Origin: Victivallales bacterium
Lineage (GTDB): Bacteria > Verrucomicrobiota > Lentisphaeria > Oligosphaerales > Oligosphaeraceae
Assembly (NCBI GenBank): GCA_017543165.1
Contig: JAFYGL010000159.1
Span: 1 to 17,688, forward strand
DNA: 17,688 bases
Direction: 5' to 3'
Of the stretch, positions 1 to 7,324 are shown piece after piece. The notes beneath the pieces were generated by a model. That model was not told the origin of the DNA. It saw only the letters and a program-made list of their open reading frames with translations, and did not search any database. Positions within the stretch are counted from its first letter, which is position 1. Each line of letters starts with the position of its first letter. A program made the position numbers and the translations under genes.

Positions 1-1320
1 ACCCCCGAACTTGGGATTTATTTGACTGGCTATGGCCGCCCAGAGCGCCTGGCGACGGAGGTGCATTCCCCGCTGACTGCGGTTGCGATGTATTTGAGCG
101 ACGGTGCCAAGGAGGTTGCCGTGATTGGCCTGGACTGGTGCTTTGTGGACTGGGAATTGACGAAGTACATTCGCGCCGCCATCACCGAGGCCACTGGAGT
201 TCCTGTCCAGAATGTAAATCTTTGCTGTTCCCATACCCATTCCGCGCCGCATACGACATATATGCGCACACTTGGGCGTGTTGCAGTGGATCCTGAAAAC
301 AAGGGCGTTGAATACACTAAGAACTCTGCACCTTTGATTGCCGATGCTGTGAAACGCGCCAAGCAGGCGGCTCGTGAATGCAACGTGGGCTTCGCCGCTG
401 GAAAGACGAAGACGGGCATTTCGCGCCGCGGCATGAACGAGGAAGGCAAGGTCACGGGCTTCATCGGTGACCCCGATTTGATGTACGATGACAATATGAC
501 CACCGCACTCTTCATTGACAGCGAAACAAAGGAGACGCTCGGCATCATGGTGCATTGCAGTGCGCACAATACTGCAATGGGCGGATCATCTGCCATTTCC
601 AGTGACTGGTGCGGCGTGATGAAAAAGCGCATTGCTGACCGATACAAGGTGCCAGTTATCTTCATTAACGGTGCATTGGGCGACGTGGGCCCCAGGACTA
701 GCCGCTGGATTGAATACACTTCCTGCAAGGGATTTTCCGCTGGCGGCGGCGACGGACAGGCTTCAGCAGAGGAAGTGGGCTATCGCGCGGCGGCTGATGC
801 TCTTAGGCTGCTGGAGGACATCCGCGACTTCCGCAAGAACCTGCCGCTGGATTGCCAGAATGTTACCATTCAATTGCCCCAGGCCATTCCGATGACGGAG
901 GATGAGGCAAAGGAAATCCTGCAGAAATACGATGCACAGACCGACAAGGAAGTGGAGCCGCCAGTGGATTACCAGTTGGCGAAGATTGCCCTCGAAACCT
1001 GGAAGAAGCCATTGGAGTCAACATTCGAATTCGAACAGACACTTGTTTCCTTTGGCCCAGTGGCGCTGTGCCCATTCCCGTTTGAGATGTTCTCCATCTT
1101 CTCGTTGAGATTGCGCAAGTTCGGGCCATTCGAATACAACTTGCTTTCCAGCAACACCAATGGACGCAATGCATACATGCCAGACCGCGGCTCCATTGCC
1201 AATGGCGGCTATGAGGTTACATGCCGCAAGACGGTGCGCCCATACGTGCTGGAACCAGAGGCAGGCGACCTGGCAGTGGTCCAGACACTGAAGGCGCTGC
1301 GAGGCATGTTCAAGGGCTAA
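1..1320 (+). CDS. Neutral/alkaline ceramidase-family hydrolase, 5' end outside window
   Basis: The reading frame is open from base 1 to a TAA at 1318-1320. The TTG at 22 is not a credible start, because residues read upstream of it (PELGIYLTGYG) match the ITP-LG-GYG opening of neutral/alkaline non-lysosomal ceramidases (PF04734). The true start therefore lies before the window. Further family marks are HSPL near base 64, CSHTHSAPHT (bases 226-255), a likely metal-site stretch HCSAHNTAMGG (about 553-585), and NGALGDVGPR (667-696). Characterised ceramidases hydrolyse the amide bond of ceramide with a zinc centre and a serine nucleophile in a GDVSPN motif. Here that position reads GDVGPR, so the nucleophile appears absent. 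The substrate is therefore uncertain. The family assignment is solid; ceramidase activity is not. No terminator with a T-run follows. Confidence 0.82.
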   Translation, partial: TPELGIYLTGYGRPERLATEVHSPLTAVAMYLSDGAKEVAVIGLDWCFVDWELTKYIRAAITEATGVPVQNVNLCCSHTHSAPHTTYMRTLGRVAVDPENKGVEYTKNSAPLIADAVKRAKQAARECNVGFAAGKTKTGISRRGMNEEGKVTGFIGDPDLMYDDNMTTALFIDSETKETLGIMVHCSAHNTAMGGSSAISSDWCGVMKKRIADRYKVPVIFINGALGDVGPRTSRWIEYTSCKGFSAGGGDGQASAEEVGYRAAADALRLLEDIRDFRKNLPLDCQNVTIQLPQAIPMTEDEAKEILQKYDAQTDKEVEPPVDYQLAKIALETWKKPLESTFEFEQTLVSFGPVALCPFPFEMFSIFSLRLRKFGPFEYNLLSSNTNGRNAYMPDRGSIANGGYEVTCRKTVRPYVLEPEAGDLAVVQTLKALRGMFKG

Positions 1321-1341
1321 CTGCGCAAAGGGACGAAAGGA

Positions 1342-1444
1342 GCCGCGTAGCGGCGACGGAAGCTATCCGTGGGTGGAGCGAGCGCCGCAGGCGCGAGCGA
1401 AACCCACGGATATGCCAGTCAAAAGTCCAAGCCGCGTTAGCGGC
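1342..1444. repeat. Cluster of GC-rich palindromes between genes
   Basis: Three palindromes lie close together in the 282-bp gap after the ceramidase-like gene. The first is GCCGC-GTA-GCGGC (1342-1354). The second is a long one whose outer arms TATCCGTGGGT (1364-1374) and ACCCACGGATA (1402-1412) pair perfectly over 11 bp and enclose a nested GCGCC-GCA-GGCGC hairpin (1382-1394). The third is GCCGC-GTTA-GCGGC (1431-1444), almost a copy of the first. No T-run follows, so these do not look like a standard intrinsic terminator. They resemble REP/BIME-like dispersed palindromes, but a genome-wide copy number is needed to say so. I see no gene in 1321-1602. Confidence 0.6.
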
Positions 1445-1497
1445 GGCAGAACGGAAACGCCCTGCAAAAAGTCCATTGAAATGTTTGTGATTTTTGT

Positions 1498-1525
1498 TTG
1501 ACTTTGCGTATGCAAATGGTATGTT
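1498..1525 (+). promoter_or_regulatory. Sigma70-type promoter for the fau-rny operon
   Basis: TTGACT (1498-1503), a 16-bp spacer and TATGTT (1520-1525) form a good sigma70-like promoter. Transcription would start near 1532, about 70 bases before the cyclo-ligase ATG. It follows an AT-rich drop in composition after the GC-rich palindromes. It probably drives the four genes up to 6320, since gaps between them are short and lack terminators. Confidence 0.5.
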
Positions 1526-1538
1526 ATGCCCAATTTTT

Positions 1539-1557
1539 GTTCTTAAGTGACAAGAAC
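1539..1557 (+). other. Small hairpin in the fau leader
   Basis: GTTCTT (1539-1544) and AAGAAC (1552-1557) pair perfectly around a 7-base loop, just after the predicted transcription start. It is too short and lacks a T-run to be a terminator. It may stabilise the transcript end or be chance. Confidence 0.3.
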
Positions 1558-1602
1558 CGAAACTGTTGGTGTGATTGCATATCCAAATCGGACGCGTAGG
1601 CT

Positions 1603-2193
1603 ATGCCAGATGAGTTACATCATGAGCAGGTCTTGAAGGCGAAGTCGGAGTTGCGCAGGCGTATTCGCGGGCAGTTTGTCCCGAAGGTGTTTGATGCTGG
1701 GCTTTGGCTGAAGCATTTCAAGGCGCTGGATGGTGACTATGCATGCCTGGTGGGTTATATGCCGATGGCGGACGAGCCTGATTGCAGGGGAATACTTGAA
1801 TACTGGCTACATAAAGGGAGGACTGTTTATTTGCCAGTGTTCGAGAAGGAAAAGGGCGTTTACGGGCTAGCGCGGGTAGGCGGTCTTGGTGGCGAATGGC
1901 TTTGTGCTGGCAAATACGGCATAGCCGAGCCACTGCCTAGCCTGCCTAGAATGGAGGCTCCATTCCGTTTTGAGGGCGGAGGCATCTGGCTTGTGCCAGG
2001 TCTGGGCTTTGCGAGGAATGGCGGGCGCCTGGGCAGGGGAGCTGGATATTATGACAGGCTTCTGGCTGGGAGCAATGCGCTGAAGATAGGGCTCGCATAC
2101 GAGGAGCGCGTGTTTGAAAGGCTTCCAGCCGAGGAGCACGATGTCAGAATGGATTATCTGCTGACGGAGACGGGTCTTGCCAAGGTCAACTAG
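1603..2193 (+). CDS. fau: 5-formyltetrahydrofolate cyclo-ligase
   Basis: This 196-residue cytosolic enzyme would convert 5-formyl-THF to 5,10-methenyl-THF with ATP, returning a stored folate form to one-carbon metabolism. The length fits the family. The C-terminal signature is clear: VPGLGFARNGGRLGRGAGYY (about residues 130-149), with the glycine-rich phosphate-binding turn, followed by GLAYEERVF and the closing RMDYLLTETG. The N-terminal KSELRRRIRG matches the usual KxxLRxxx opening. The ATG at 1603 is preceded only by a weak GTAGG, but no better start exists. The next gene, RNase Y, begins 64 bases on. Cyclo-ligase next to rny is a recurring bacterial order, often with zapA or 6S RNA upstream. 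Neither of those is visible here. Confidence 0.9.
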   Translation: MPDELHHEQVLKAKSELRRRIRGQFVPKVFDAGLWLKHFKALDGDYACLVGYMPMADEPDCRGILEYWLHKGRTVYLPVFEKEKGVYGLARVGGLGGEWLCAGKYGIAEPLPSLPRMEAPFRFEGGGIWLVPGLGFARNGGRLGRGAGYYDRLLAGSNALKIGLAYEERVFERLPAEEHDVRMDYLLTETGLAKVN

Positions 2194-2257
2194 CGAGGCG
2201 ATGTAATTGCCTCTTGATAAATCAGGGACGTGGTTCCTGGAAGGAAAACAATTTTCT

Positions 2258-3916
2258 ATGTCAATTCCAAGTAGTGTTTGCCTCTTTGGGAAAGGGGCGT
2301 TGGCGGTGCCGTTGGCGCAGCTTGCCGAGAGCGGAGGCCAAGAGAGGGTCTGGCTGCAGATTCTGCCTTATTTTGTGGTCGTGGTGTTCAGCGTTCTTCT
2401 TGGCTTCATCATTGCGAAGTGGAGCAGGCGGGATGCGGACAAGAAGCTCCTTGAGGGCGCCCATGAAGAGGAAAAACTGATTAAGGAGAAGGCGGCCCTT
2501 GAGGCTGAGACCATTATCAAGGAGGCAAAGGTCAAGGCCAAGGAAGAACTAATCACCATGCGCGACCAGTTTGAGAAGGACACTGCGGACAGGCGCCGCG
2601 AGGTCCAGAAACTGGAAAGCAGGCTTAGTTCCCGTGAAGACAATCTGGACAAGAAGCAGGAGCAGCTGGAGCAGCGCTCTCTGGAATTGGACAGGCAGGA
2701 CAAGGAGCTCAAGGCCAGGTCCCTTGCCATGAAAGGCAAGGAGGATGCCCTGGCGGAACGGGTTTCCAAGCAGATAGAGGAACTGGAGAAGGTGGCGAAT
2801 CTGACGCAGGAAGAGGCGCGCACCCAGTTGCTGGAGAAGCTGGAAGGCACTATGGAGGCCGAGCGAGGCGTGCTCATCCGTCGTTTCCAGGAGGAGAACA
2901 AGCAGATGCTTGCAACAGAGGCGCAGGAGATCATGGTCAATGCCATGCAGCGCTATGCGGGAGATTGCGCCTACGAGCATACGACCTACACGATTCCAAT
3001 CCCCAATGACGAGATGAAGGGGCGCATCATCGGCAGGGAAGGCAGGAACATCCGCACCATCGAGGCGGCCACAGGCGTGAACGTGCTGATAGACGATACG
3101 CCTGAAGCCGTGGTGATTTCCTGCTTTGACCCAGTCCGCAGGGAAATTGCGCGCCTCACCATGGAGAAGCTGGTGTCTGACGGGCGCATACACCCTGCCC
3201 GCGTGGAGGAAATCGTGGCCAAGATGAAGAAGGATGTGGAGGCGGAGATACACAAGGCAGGTCAGGAGGCTGTGGCAAAGACAGGCGTGACCAGGCTGCG
3301 CCAGAACATCATCCAGTTGCTGGGGCGCCTCAAGTACCGCTACAGTTTCTCCCAGAACGTGCTCATGCACTCCATTGAGGTGTCGTCCATGATGGGCGCG
3401 ATTGCCGCGCAGCTGGGATTGGACGAGCGCAAGGCGCGCCGCGCAGGTCTGCTGCATGATATCGGCAAGGCGGTGGACCATGAAGTTGAAGGCACCCATG
3501 CCATGATTGGCGCGGATTTGCTGAAGCGTGCAGGCGAGGAGGAGGACATCATCAATGCGGTGGCCGCGCACCATGAGGAAGTAGAGAAGACCAGCCTTTT
3601 GGCGATACTGGTACAGATATGCGATGCCTTGAGCGCCAGCAGGCCAGGCGCCCGCTCCGAGACCACCGAGTTGTACTTGAAGCGCCTGGAGCAGCTTGAG
3701 GCAATCGGCAATTCCTTTGAGGGCGTCGAGAACTGCTATGCGATCCAGGCGGGCAGGGAACTGCGCGTGATAGTCATGCCTGAGAAGGTAAGCGAGGAAA
3801 AGGCGGCAGTCCTGGCCCATGACATGGCGGAGCGCATAGAAAAGGAGATGCGCTATCCAGGGCAGGTCAGGGTTTCGATCATACGCGAGACACGCGCCGT
3901 GGACTACGCAAAATAA
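2258..3916 (+). CDS. rny: Ribonuclease Y
   Basis: This is the membrane-anchored endoribonuclease that initiates mRNA decay in many bacteria. From the ATG at 2258 the protein has 552 residues. It runs as a short N-terminal stretch, one membrane helix (about 32-53), and a long charged coiled coil (about 56-235, rich in E, K and R). A KH domain follows with GRIIGREGRN (255-264), then an HD domain with H371 (HSIEVS), HD at 400-401 (LLHDIGK) and HH at 438-439. An upstream TTG at 2207 would add 17 residues, but I prefer 2258 because AGGA (2242-2245) precedes it, though at a long 12-base spacing. Residues before the membrane helix (about 30) are longer than in most homologues, so a later start is possible. 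A large antisense frame here is a codon-bias shadow. Confidence 0.95.
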   Translation: MSIPSSVCLFGKGALAVPLAQLAESGGQERVWLQILPYFVVVVFSVLLGFIIAKWSRRDADKKLLEGAHEEEKLIKEKAALEAETIIKEAKVKAKEELITMRDQFEKDTADRRREVQKLESRLSSREDNLDKKQEQLEQRSLELDRQDKELKARSLAMKGKEDALAERVSKQIEELEKVANLTQEEARTQLLEKLEGTMEAERGVLIRRFQEENKQMLATEAQEIMVNAMQRYAGDCAYEHTTYTIPIPNDEMKGRIIGREGRNIRTIEAATGVNVLIDDTPEAVVISCFDPVRREIARLTMEKLVSDGRIHPARVEEIVAKMKKDVEAEIHKAGQEAVAKTGVTRLRQNIIQLLGRLKYRYSFSQNVLMHSIEVSSMMGAIAAQLGLDERKARRAGLLHDIGKAVDHEVEGTHAMIGADLLKRAGEEEDIINAVAAHHEEVEKTSLLAILVQICDALSASRPGARSETTELYLKRLEQLEAIGNSFEGVENCYAIQAGRELRVIVMPEKVSEEKAAVLAHDMAERIEKEMRYPGQVRVSIIRETRAVDYAK

Positions 3917-3946
3917 TATTGTTCTTCTTGGGAGTTTTTGGCATAT

Positions 3947-4843
3947 ATGGCGAGAGCGGCGTTGTTGGTGCTGGCTGCTGGATTAGGCAGCCGCTATGGT
4001 GGAATTAAGCAGATGGACCCCGTTGGGCGCAACGGGGAATTTGTGCTGGACTATTCGATTTTTGATGCAGTCAGGGCAGGGTTTGACCAGGTCGTGCTGG
4101 TGATACGCCAGGAATTGGAGGAGCCCCTTCGCGAGCATTTTGCCGCGCTGTCCCGCAAGGTGGACATACGTTATGTGGTGCAGGACATGAATGATTTGCC
4201 AGCAGGCTTCAACTGCCCTGCCGACCGCAAGAAGCCCTGGGGCACTGGACATGCCATACGCGCCGCCAGAAATGTGATAAAAGTGCCATTCGCCGCCATA
4301 AACGCAGATGACTTCTATGGTGCGCAAAGCTACAAGGTGCTGGCGGATTTCCTGCTTGGAGATTGCAATGACAGGCTCTATGCCATGGTGGGCTTCAAGT
4401 TGTCCAATACGCTTTCAGAAAATGGCACGGTCTCCAGGGGCGTGGCTTCTGTGGACGGCAATGGCTATATGCAAGGAGTGACGGAGCGCACGGGAGTGGA
4501 GCCATACCAGGGCGCAGTGCGCTACAAGGACGGGGACAACTACGTGAAATTGACGGGCGACGAGCCAGTTTCCCTGAATTTCTGGGGCTTTTCGCCCAGC
4601 ATATTCCAGCATATTGAGGAGCAGTTCAGCGATTTCCTGAAGAAGCGCATTGGCGAGGCTGGCGCGGAATTCTACATACCATCTGTCGTTGACCAGTTGG
4701 TGCATGAGGGCAAGTGTCGCGTGCGTGTGCTGGACAGTCCCGAAAAGTGGTTCGGCATGACCTATGCGCAGGACCGCGCATTGGTGGTTGACAGGATAGC
4801 CTCCCTTACGAAGCAAGGCGTATATCCTGATAGTCTTTATTAG
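3947..4843 (+). CDS. Sugar-phosphate-type nucleotidyltransferase
   Basis: This 298-residue protein has the GT-A-like nucleotidyltransferase fold signature near its start: LVLAAGLGSRYGGIKQ (about residues 7-22), the G-x-G-x-R loop and lysine that bind the NTP phosphates. KPWGTGHA (about 96-103) is the base-binding segment, and NADDFYG (119-125) supplies the metal-binding aspartates. Such enzymes join a sugar-1-phosphate (or phosphocholine-like substrate) to a nucleotide, releasing pyrophosphate. Similar GSRYGG-K-Q proteins are common in Bacteroidetes, often beside a small-molecule kinase. Here the next gene, 22 bases on, is also a kinase. The start at ATG 3947 is chosen over TTG 3938 because GGGAG (3930-3934) lies 12 bases upstream of the ATG but only 3 from the TTG. 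The exact substrate cannot be read from sequence. Confidence 0.82.
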   Translation: MARAALLVLAAGLGSRYGGIKQMDPVGRNGEFVLDYSIFDAVRAGFDQVVLVIRQELEEPLREHFAALSRKVDIRYVVQDMNDLPAGFNCPADRKKPWGTGHAIRAARNVIKVPFAAINADDFYGAQSYKVLADFLLGDCNDRLYAMVGFKLSNTLSENGTVSRGVASVDGNGYMQGVTERTGVEPYQGAVRYKDGDNYVKLTGDEPVSLNFWGFSPSIFQHIEEQFSDFLKKRIGEAGAEFYIPSVVDQLVHEGKCRVRVLDSPEKWFGMTYAQDRALVVDRIASLTKQGVYPDSLY

Positions 4844-4865
4844 TATTTTATATAGGAAGGTTGCA

Positions 4866-6320
4866 ATGAAAAATCAATTTAAATTGATTAAACCCAAGCA
4901 TGTTCCAGTTTTGGACCCGGATTTTCGCCCCGCAGTGCTGGCGAACCGCAACTTTGTAGCCGAGGTCAAGGCCTCGGGCAGTGGCGTGCCATTGCTCATT
5001 GCCGTAGAACGCGACCGCAACAGGGTTTCCCGTTTTGACACCTGCGTATTCGCATCCTCCCATCCACGTGCCGCGGCCAACTACTTCTATGTCGAAAGAC
5101 TGGTGAAGTTCCTGCTGTGGCAGTTCGGCGGCTGGAAGGTGACCATCCACGGGCCAGAAGAACTGGTGCGCTATCTCCAGGCATGCTATTGCGACACTGG
5201 CATTCGTTCCTTTGACGCGGAATTCTGGGGAGACCAGACCTACGAGCATGAGATGGAGATTGCATATGCGGCGAAGCCAGAGGATGTGCCTGCCGCATTT
5301 GACGGTGACAGCGCGGCTGTGAAACTGGACTGGAAAGGCTGGCGCATTGGCTTCGACCTGGGGGCCAGCGACAGGAAGGTGGCGGTTGTCAAAGACGGCA
5401 AACTTGCGCTGAAGGACAATGGCGAGCCACTGCTGAGCGAGGAATATGTGTGGGATCCCAAGCCGCAGACTGACATCAAGTACCATTATGACCAGATCAA
5501 CTGGGTGCTGAGGGAGGCGGAGCGTGTAATCAAGTCCGTGGACCCAAATGGAGAGGTCAAAGGCATTGGCGGTTCCTCGGCAGGCGTGTATGTGGATGGC
5601 AGGGTGCGCGTGGCCTCCTTGTTCCGCGGCATTACGCCCCGCAGCAGGTTTGATGCCGAGGCGGCGCCAATATTCAAGGAAATCCAGAAGGAATGGGGCA
5701 TTCCTCTGCGCCTTGAGAATGACGGCGATGTCACCGCGCTGGCTGGCGCAATCGCCTTGAACGACGGTTCTGTGCTTGGCATTGCCATGGGTTCGTCCCT
5801 GGCGGCGGGCTATGTTGATGCCAGCAAGGCAATCAAGGGCTGGATGAATGAACTGGCCTTCGCGCCTGTGGACTACAATCCCAGGGCGGCGGTTGACGAA
5901 TGGTCCAGGGACTTCGGCGTGGGAGCCAACTACTTCTCGCAGCAAGCCGTGGGCCGCCTGATAGAGGCCGCTGGCATAGAAATGCCTGACATTGCGCCAG
6001 ACGCACTGCCCTTGCGCCTGAAGCGCGTGCAGGAACTGATGCTGAAGGGCGATGAAAGGGCGCGGAAGATATACGAGACCATCGGCGTCTATTTCGGATA
6101 TACCGTGGCGCACTACTGCGATTTCTACAAGGAAATCAAGCACATCGAGGTACTGGGGCGCGTCATGACAGGCGAAGGCGGCGCCATCATCCTGCAAAAG
6201 GCAAAGGAAGTCATAGCTGACGAGTTCCCTGAATATGCAGGGCTTGACTTCTACGAGCCAGACGAGCGTGAAAAGCGCCACGGCCAAGCCGCCGCCGCCG
6301 CATCACTGCCCCTTTGCTGA
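4866..6320 (+). CDS. ROK/hexokinase-like sugar kinase with extra N-terminal domain
   Basis: The protein has 484 residues and a strong ribosome site, AGGAAGG (4854-4860), 5 bases before the ATG. Residues about 160-470 form an ASKHA sugar-kinase domain: IGFDLGASDRK (161-171, phosphate-1 loop), IGGSSAGVYVDG (about 234-245), END at 284-286 (catalytic Asp in the ROK ENDAN-like motif), and GIAMGSSLAAGYVD (phosphate-2 loop). The zinc-binding Cys/His cluster of classic ROK kinases is missing; the matching stretch WMNELAFAPVDYN has no Cys or His. Residues 1-159 form a separate domain I do not recognise. It is likely an ATP-dependent hexose or amino-sugar kinase in the cytosol, paired with the nucleotidyltransferase just upstream. 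Substrate and phosphorylated position are unknown. Confidence 0.75.
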   Translation: MKNQFKLIKPKHVPVLDPDFRPAVLANRNFVAEVKASGSGVPLLIAVERDRNRVSRFDTCVFASSHPRAAANYFYVERLVKFLLWQFGGWKVTIHGPEELVRYLQACYCDTGIRSFDAEFWGDQTYEHEMEIAYAAKPEDVPAAFDGDSAAVKLDWKGWRIGFDLGASDRKVAVVKDGKLALKDNGEPLLSEEYVWDPKPQTDIKYHYDQINWVLREAERVIKSVDPNGEVKGIGGSSAGVYVDGRVRVASLFRGITPRSRFDAEAAPIFKEIQKEWGIPLRLENDGDVTALAGAIALNDGSVLGIAMGSSLAAGYVDASKAIKGWMNELAFAPVDYNPRAAVDEWSRDFGVGANYFSQQAVGRLIEAAGIEMPDIAPDALPLRLKRVQELMLKGDERARKIYETIGVYFGYTVAHYCDFYKEIKHIEVLGRVMTGEGGAIILQKAKEVIADEFPEYAGLDFYEPDEREKRHGQAAAAASLPLC

Positions 6321-6326
6321 CACAAG

Positions 6327-6386
6327 GTTTTTCAACGCGGAGGCGCGGAGTAGTTTTTCAACTTGGGTGCGCTCTGGCGGAGCGTA
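6327..6386. repeat. Intergenic direct repeat plus hairpin
   Basis: GTTTTTCAAC occurs at 6327-6336 and again at 6353-6362. Between them lies a short internal repeat, CGCGGAG/GCGCGGAG. A hairpin follows: CGCTC (6370-6374) pairs with GAGCG (6380-6384), extended by a G-T and a T-A pair to 6368-6386. The element fills most of the 93-bp gap before the next gene. Its function is unknown. A rearranged repeat insertion or a regulatory leader are both possible. Confidence 0.5.
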
Positions 6387-6413
6387 CTGTAATAATTCAC
6401 GCAGGGTAGCATT

Positions 6414-7172
6414 ATGGATACTCAGGAACGAGACAGATTTATTTGGGAGAAATTAAACAGCGGGATGTCCTTGTCTGATGTGCAGCATGCATTGAGCGAG
6501 GAACTGGGGATACGCATGACATATCTGGACTTGCGCATGCTTGCCGCCACGCTCCCTGTTGAATGGGAGAAGCAGGACAAAAAGGTTGCGAAGCCAGCGC
6601 CTGTTGAAGAGACACCTCAGGCGGAAGAAGCCGAAGAAGCCGAAACTGACGAGGCGGAGGACGAGGCCGAAACGGAAGAGGCCGAGTCGGAAGAAGAAGG
6701 TGGCGATGATGAACTGCCAGATACAGTGCTTACATTGGATGACACGCCAATGCCTGGCGCAGCCTTGTCGGGCACTGTTCGTTTCATGTCAGGCATAAGT
6801 TGTGGCTGGTTCATGGACCGCATGGGGCGCCTGGGCTTCAATCTGCCTGATGACGCAAAGGAACAGCCCACTGATGACGATGTGCAGGCGTTCCAGGTCG
6901 AATTGCAGAAGATGATGCAGAAGCGGGCCGAGGAAATGCGCAAGGCGGCTTTTGACGGAACCACGAAGGTGGATATAAGCCCCATCACCAGGCCAGGCTG
7001 CGACATCAATGGCACGGTCACGTTCTCGTCTGGCGCAAAGGGCGAATGGATGGTCGCCCAAGGCAAACTGGACTTTGATTTGGACGAGGGCTCTTCCCAG
7101 CCTACCAGGGATGACTTTGAGAAGTTCCGCCTGGTTCTGGCGGAGACCATGCGCAGCAAGGGGTATCGCTGA
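6414..7172 (+). CDS. Unrecognised acidic protein with duplicated 65-residue module
   Basis: I do not recognise this 252-residue protein. The N-terminus (1-50) is helical, and SLSDVQHALSEELGIRMT could be a small helix-turn-helix-like domain. Residues 61-100 are a low-complexity Glu/Ala linker. The rest is two related modules, about 105-170 and 186-248, about 80 residues apart. Both follow G-T-V-x-F-x-S-G-x4-W-x5-G-x-L-x-F-x-L, then Q-P-T-x-D-D-x3-F-x3-L-x3-M. No signal peptide or membrane helix is visible, so it is probably cytosolic. AGGG (6403-6406) lies 7 bases before the ATG. It stands alone between the kinase gene and the ribosomal operon on the same strand. Confidence 0.75.
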   Translation: MDTQERDRFIWEKLNSGMSLSDVQHALSEELGIRMTYLDLRMLAATLPVEWEKQDKKVAKPAPVEETPQAEEAEEAETDEAEDEAETEEAESEEEGGDDELPDTVLTLDDTPMPGAALSGTVRFMSGISCGWFMDRMGRLGFNLPDDAKEQPTDDDVQAFQVELQKMMQKRAEEMRKAAFDGTTKVDISPITRPGCDINGTVTFSSGAKGEWMVAQGKLDFDLDEGSSQPTRDDFEKFRLVLAETMRSKGYR

Positions 7173-7184
7173 TTTTTGCCCGTG

Positions 7185-7215
7185 GTCAGCGAACCTCTAA
7201 TAATGGCTTGCTGAC
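7185..7215. promoter_or_regulatory. Inverted repeat abutting the rpsP promoter
   Basis: GTCAGC (7185-7190) and GCTGAC (7210-7215) are a perfect 6-bp inverted repeat with 19 bases between. The right arm ends one base before the -35 hexamer of the rpsP promoter. It could be an operator half-site pair or a weak transcript-end hairpin for the upstream gene. A chance match is also possible. Confidence 0.3.
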
Positions 7216-7243
7216 TTGCAATAAAGTGAAAATTGGGTATATT
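7216..7243 (+). promoter_or_regulatory. Promoter of the rpsP-khpA-trmD-rplS operon
   Basis: TTGCAA (7216-7221), a 16-bp spacer and TATATT (7238-7243) form a strong sigma70-like promoter. Transcription would start near 7250, giving a leader of about 75 bases. The same hexamers with the same spacing occur upstream of comM (15827-15854). Confidence 0.6.
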
Positions 7244-7249
7244 ACGCCC

Positions 7250-7324
7250 CTGTATTTTTAATTACCTGTGCGGGTGTACAGGAGTGTGGACATTAGTCCT
7301 AAGCATTTTTTTAAGGAAAGAGAG
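7250..7324 (+). promoter_or_regulatory. rpsP leader with small hairpins and ribosome site
   Basis: CCTGTG (7265-7270) can pair with TACAGG (7277-7282), including one G-T pair. Alternatively AGGA (7280-7283) can pair with TCCT (7297-7300), so two exclusive folds are possible. A clear AAGGA ribosome site (7313-7317) follows, 7 bases before the rpsP ATG. Ribosomal-protein autoregulation of the leader is conceivable, but I do not recognise a known leader class. Confidence 0.3.

Noticed and set aside
1321..1602. Possible 6S RNA upstream of the cyclo-ligase gene, as in many bacteria
   Set aside because: The gap holds short separate palindromes and a promoter, not the single long interrupted helix of about 180 bases needed for 6S RNA.
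2207..2257. TTG start adding 17 residues to RNase Y
   Set aside because: The added residues do not look like the family N-terminus, no ribosome site precedes the TTG, and an ATG with upstream AGGA lies at 2258.
2549..3820. 423-codon open frame on the minus strand opposite rny
   Set aside because: It mirrors the coding frame of a fully conserved RNase Y, has no family resemblance and is rich in His/Leu/Cys as expected from a complementary-frame shadow.
4848..6287. 479-codon open frame on the minus strand opposite the sugar kinase
   Set aside because: The plus-strand frame has clear kinase motifs and a strong ribosome site. The antisense frame has no recognisable domain.
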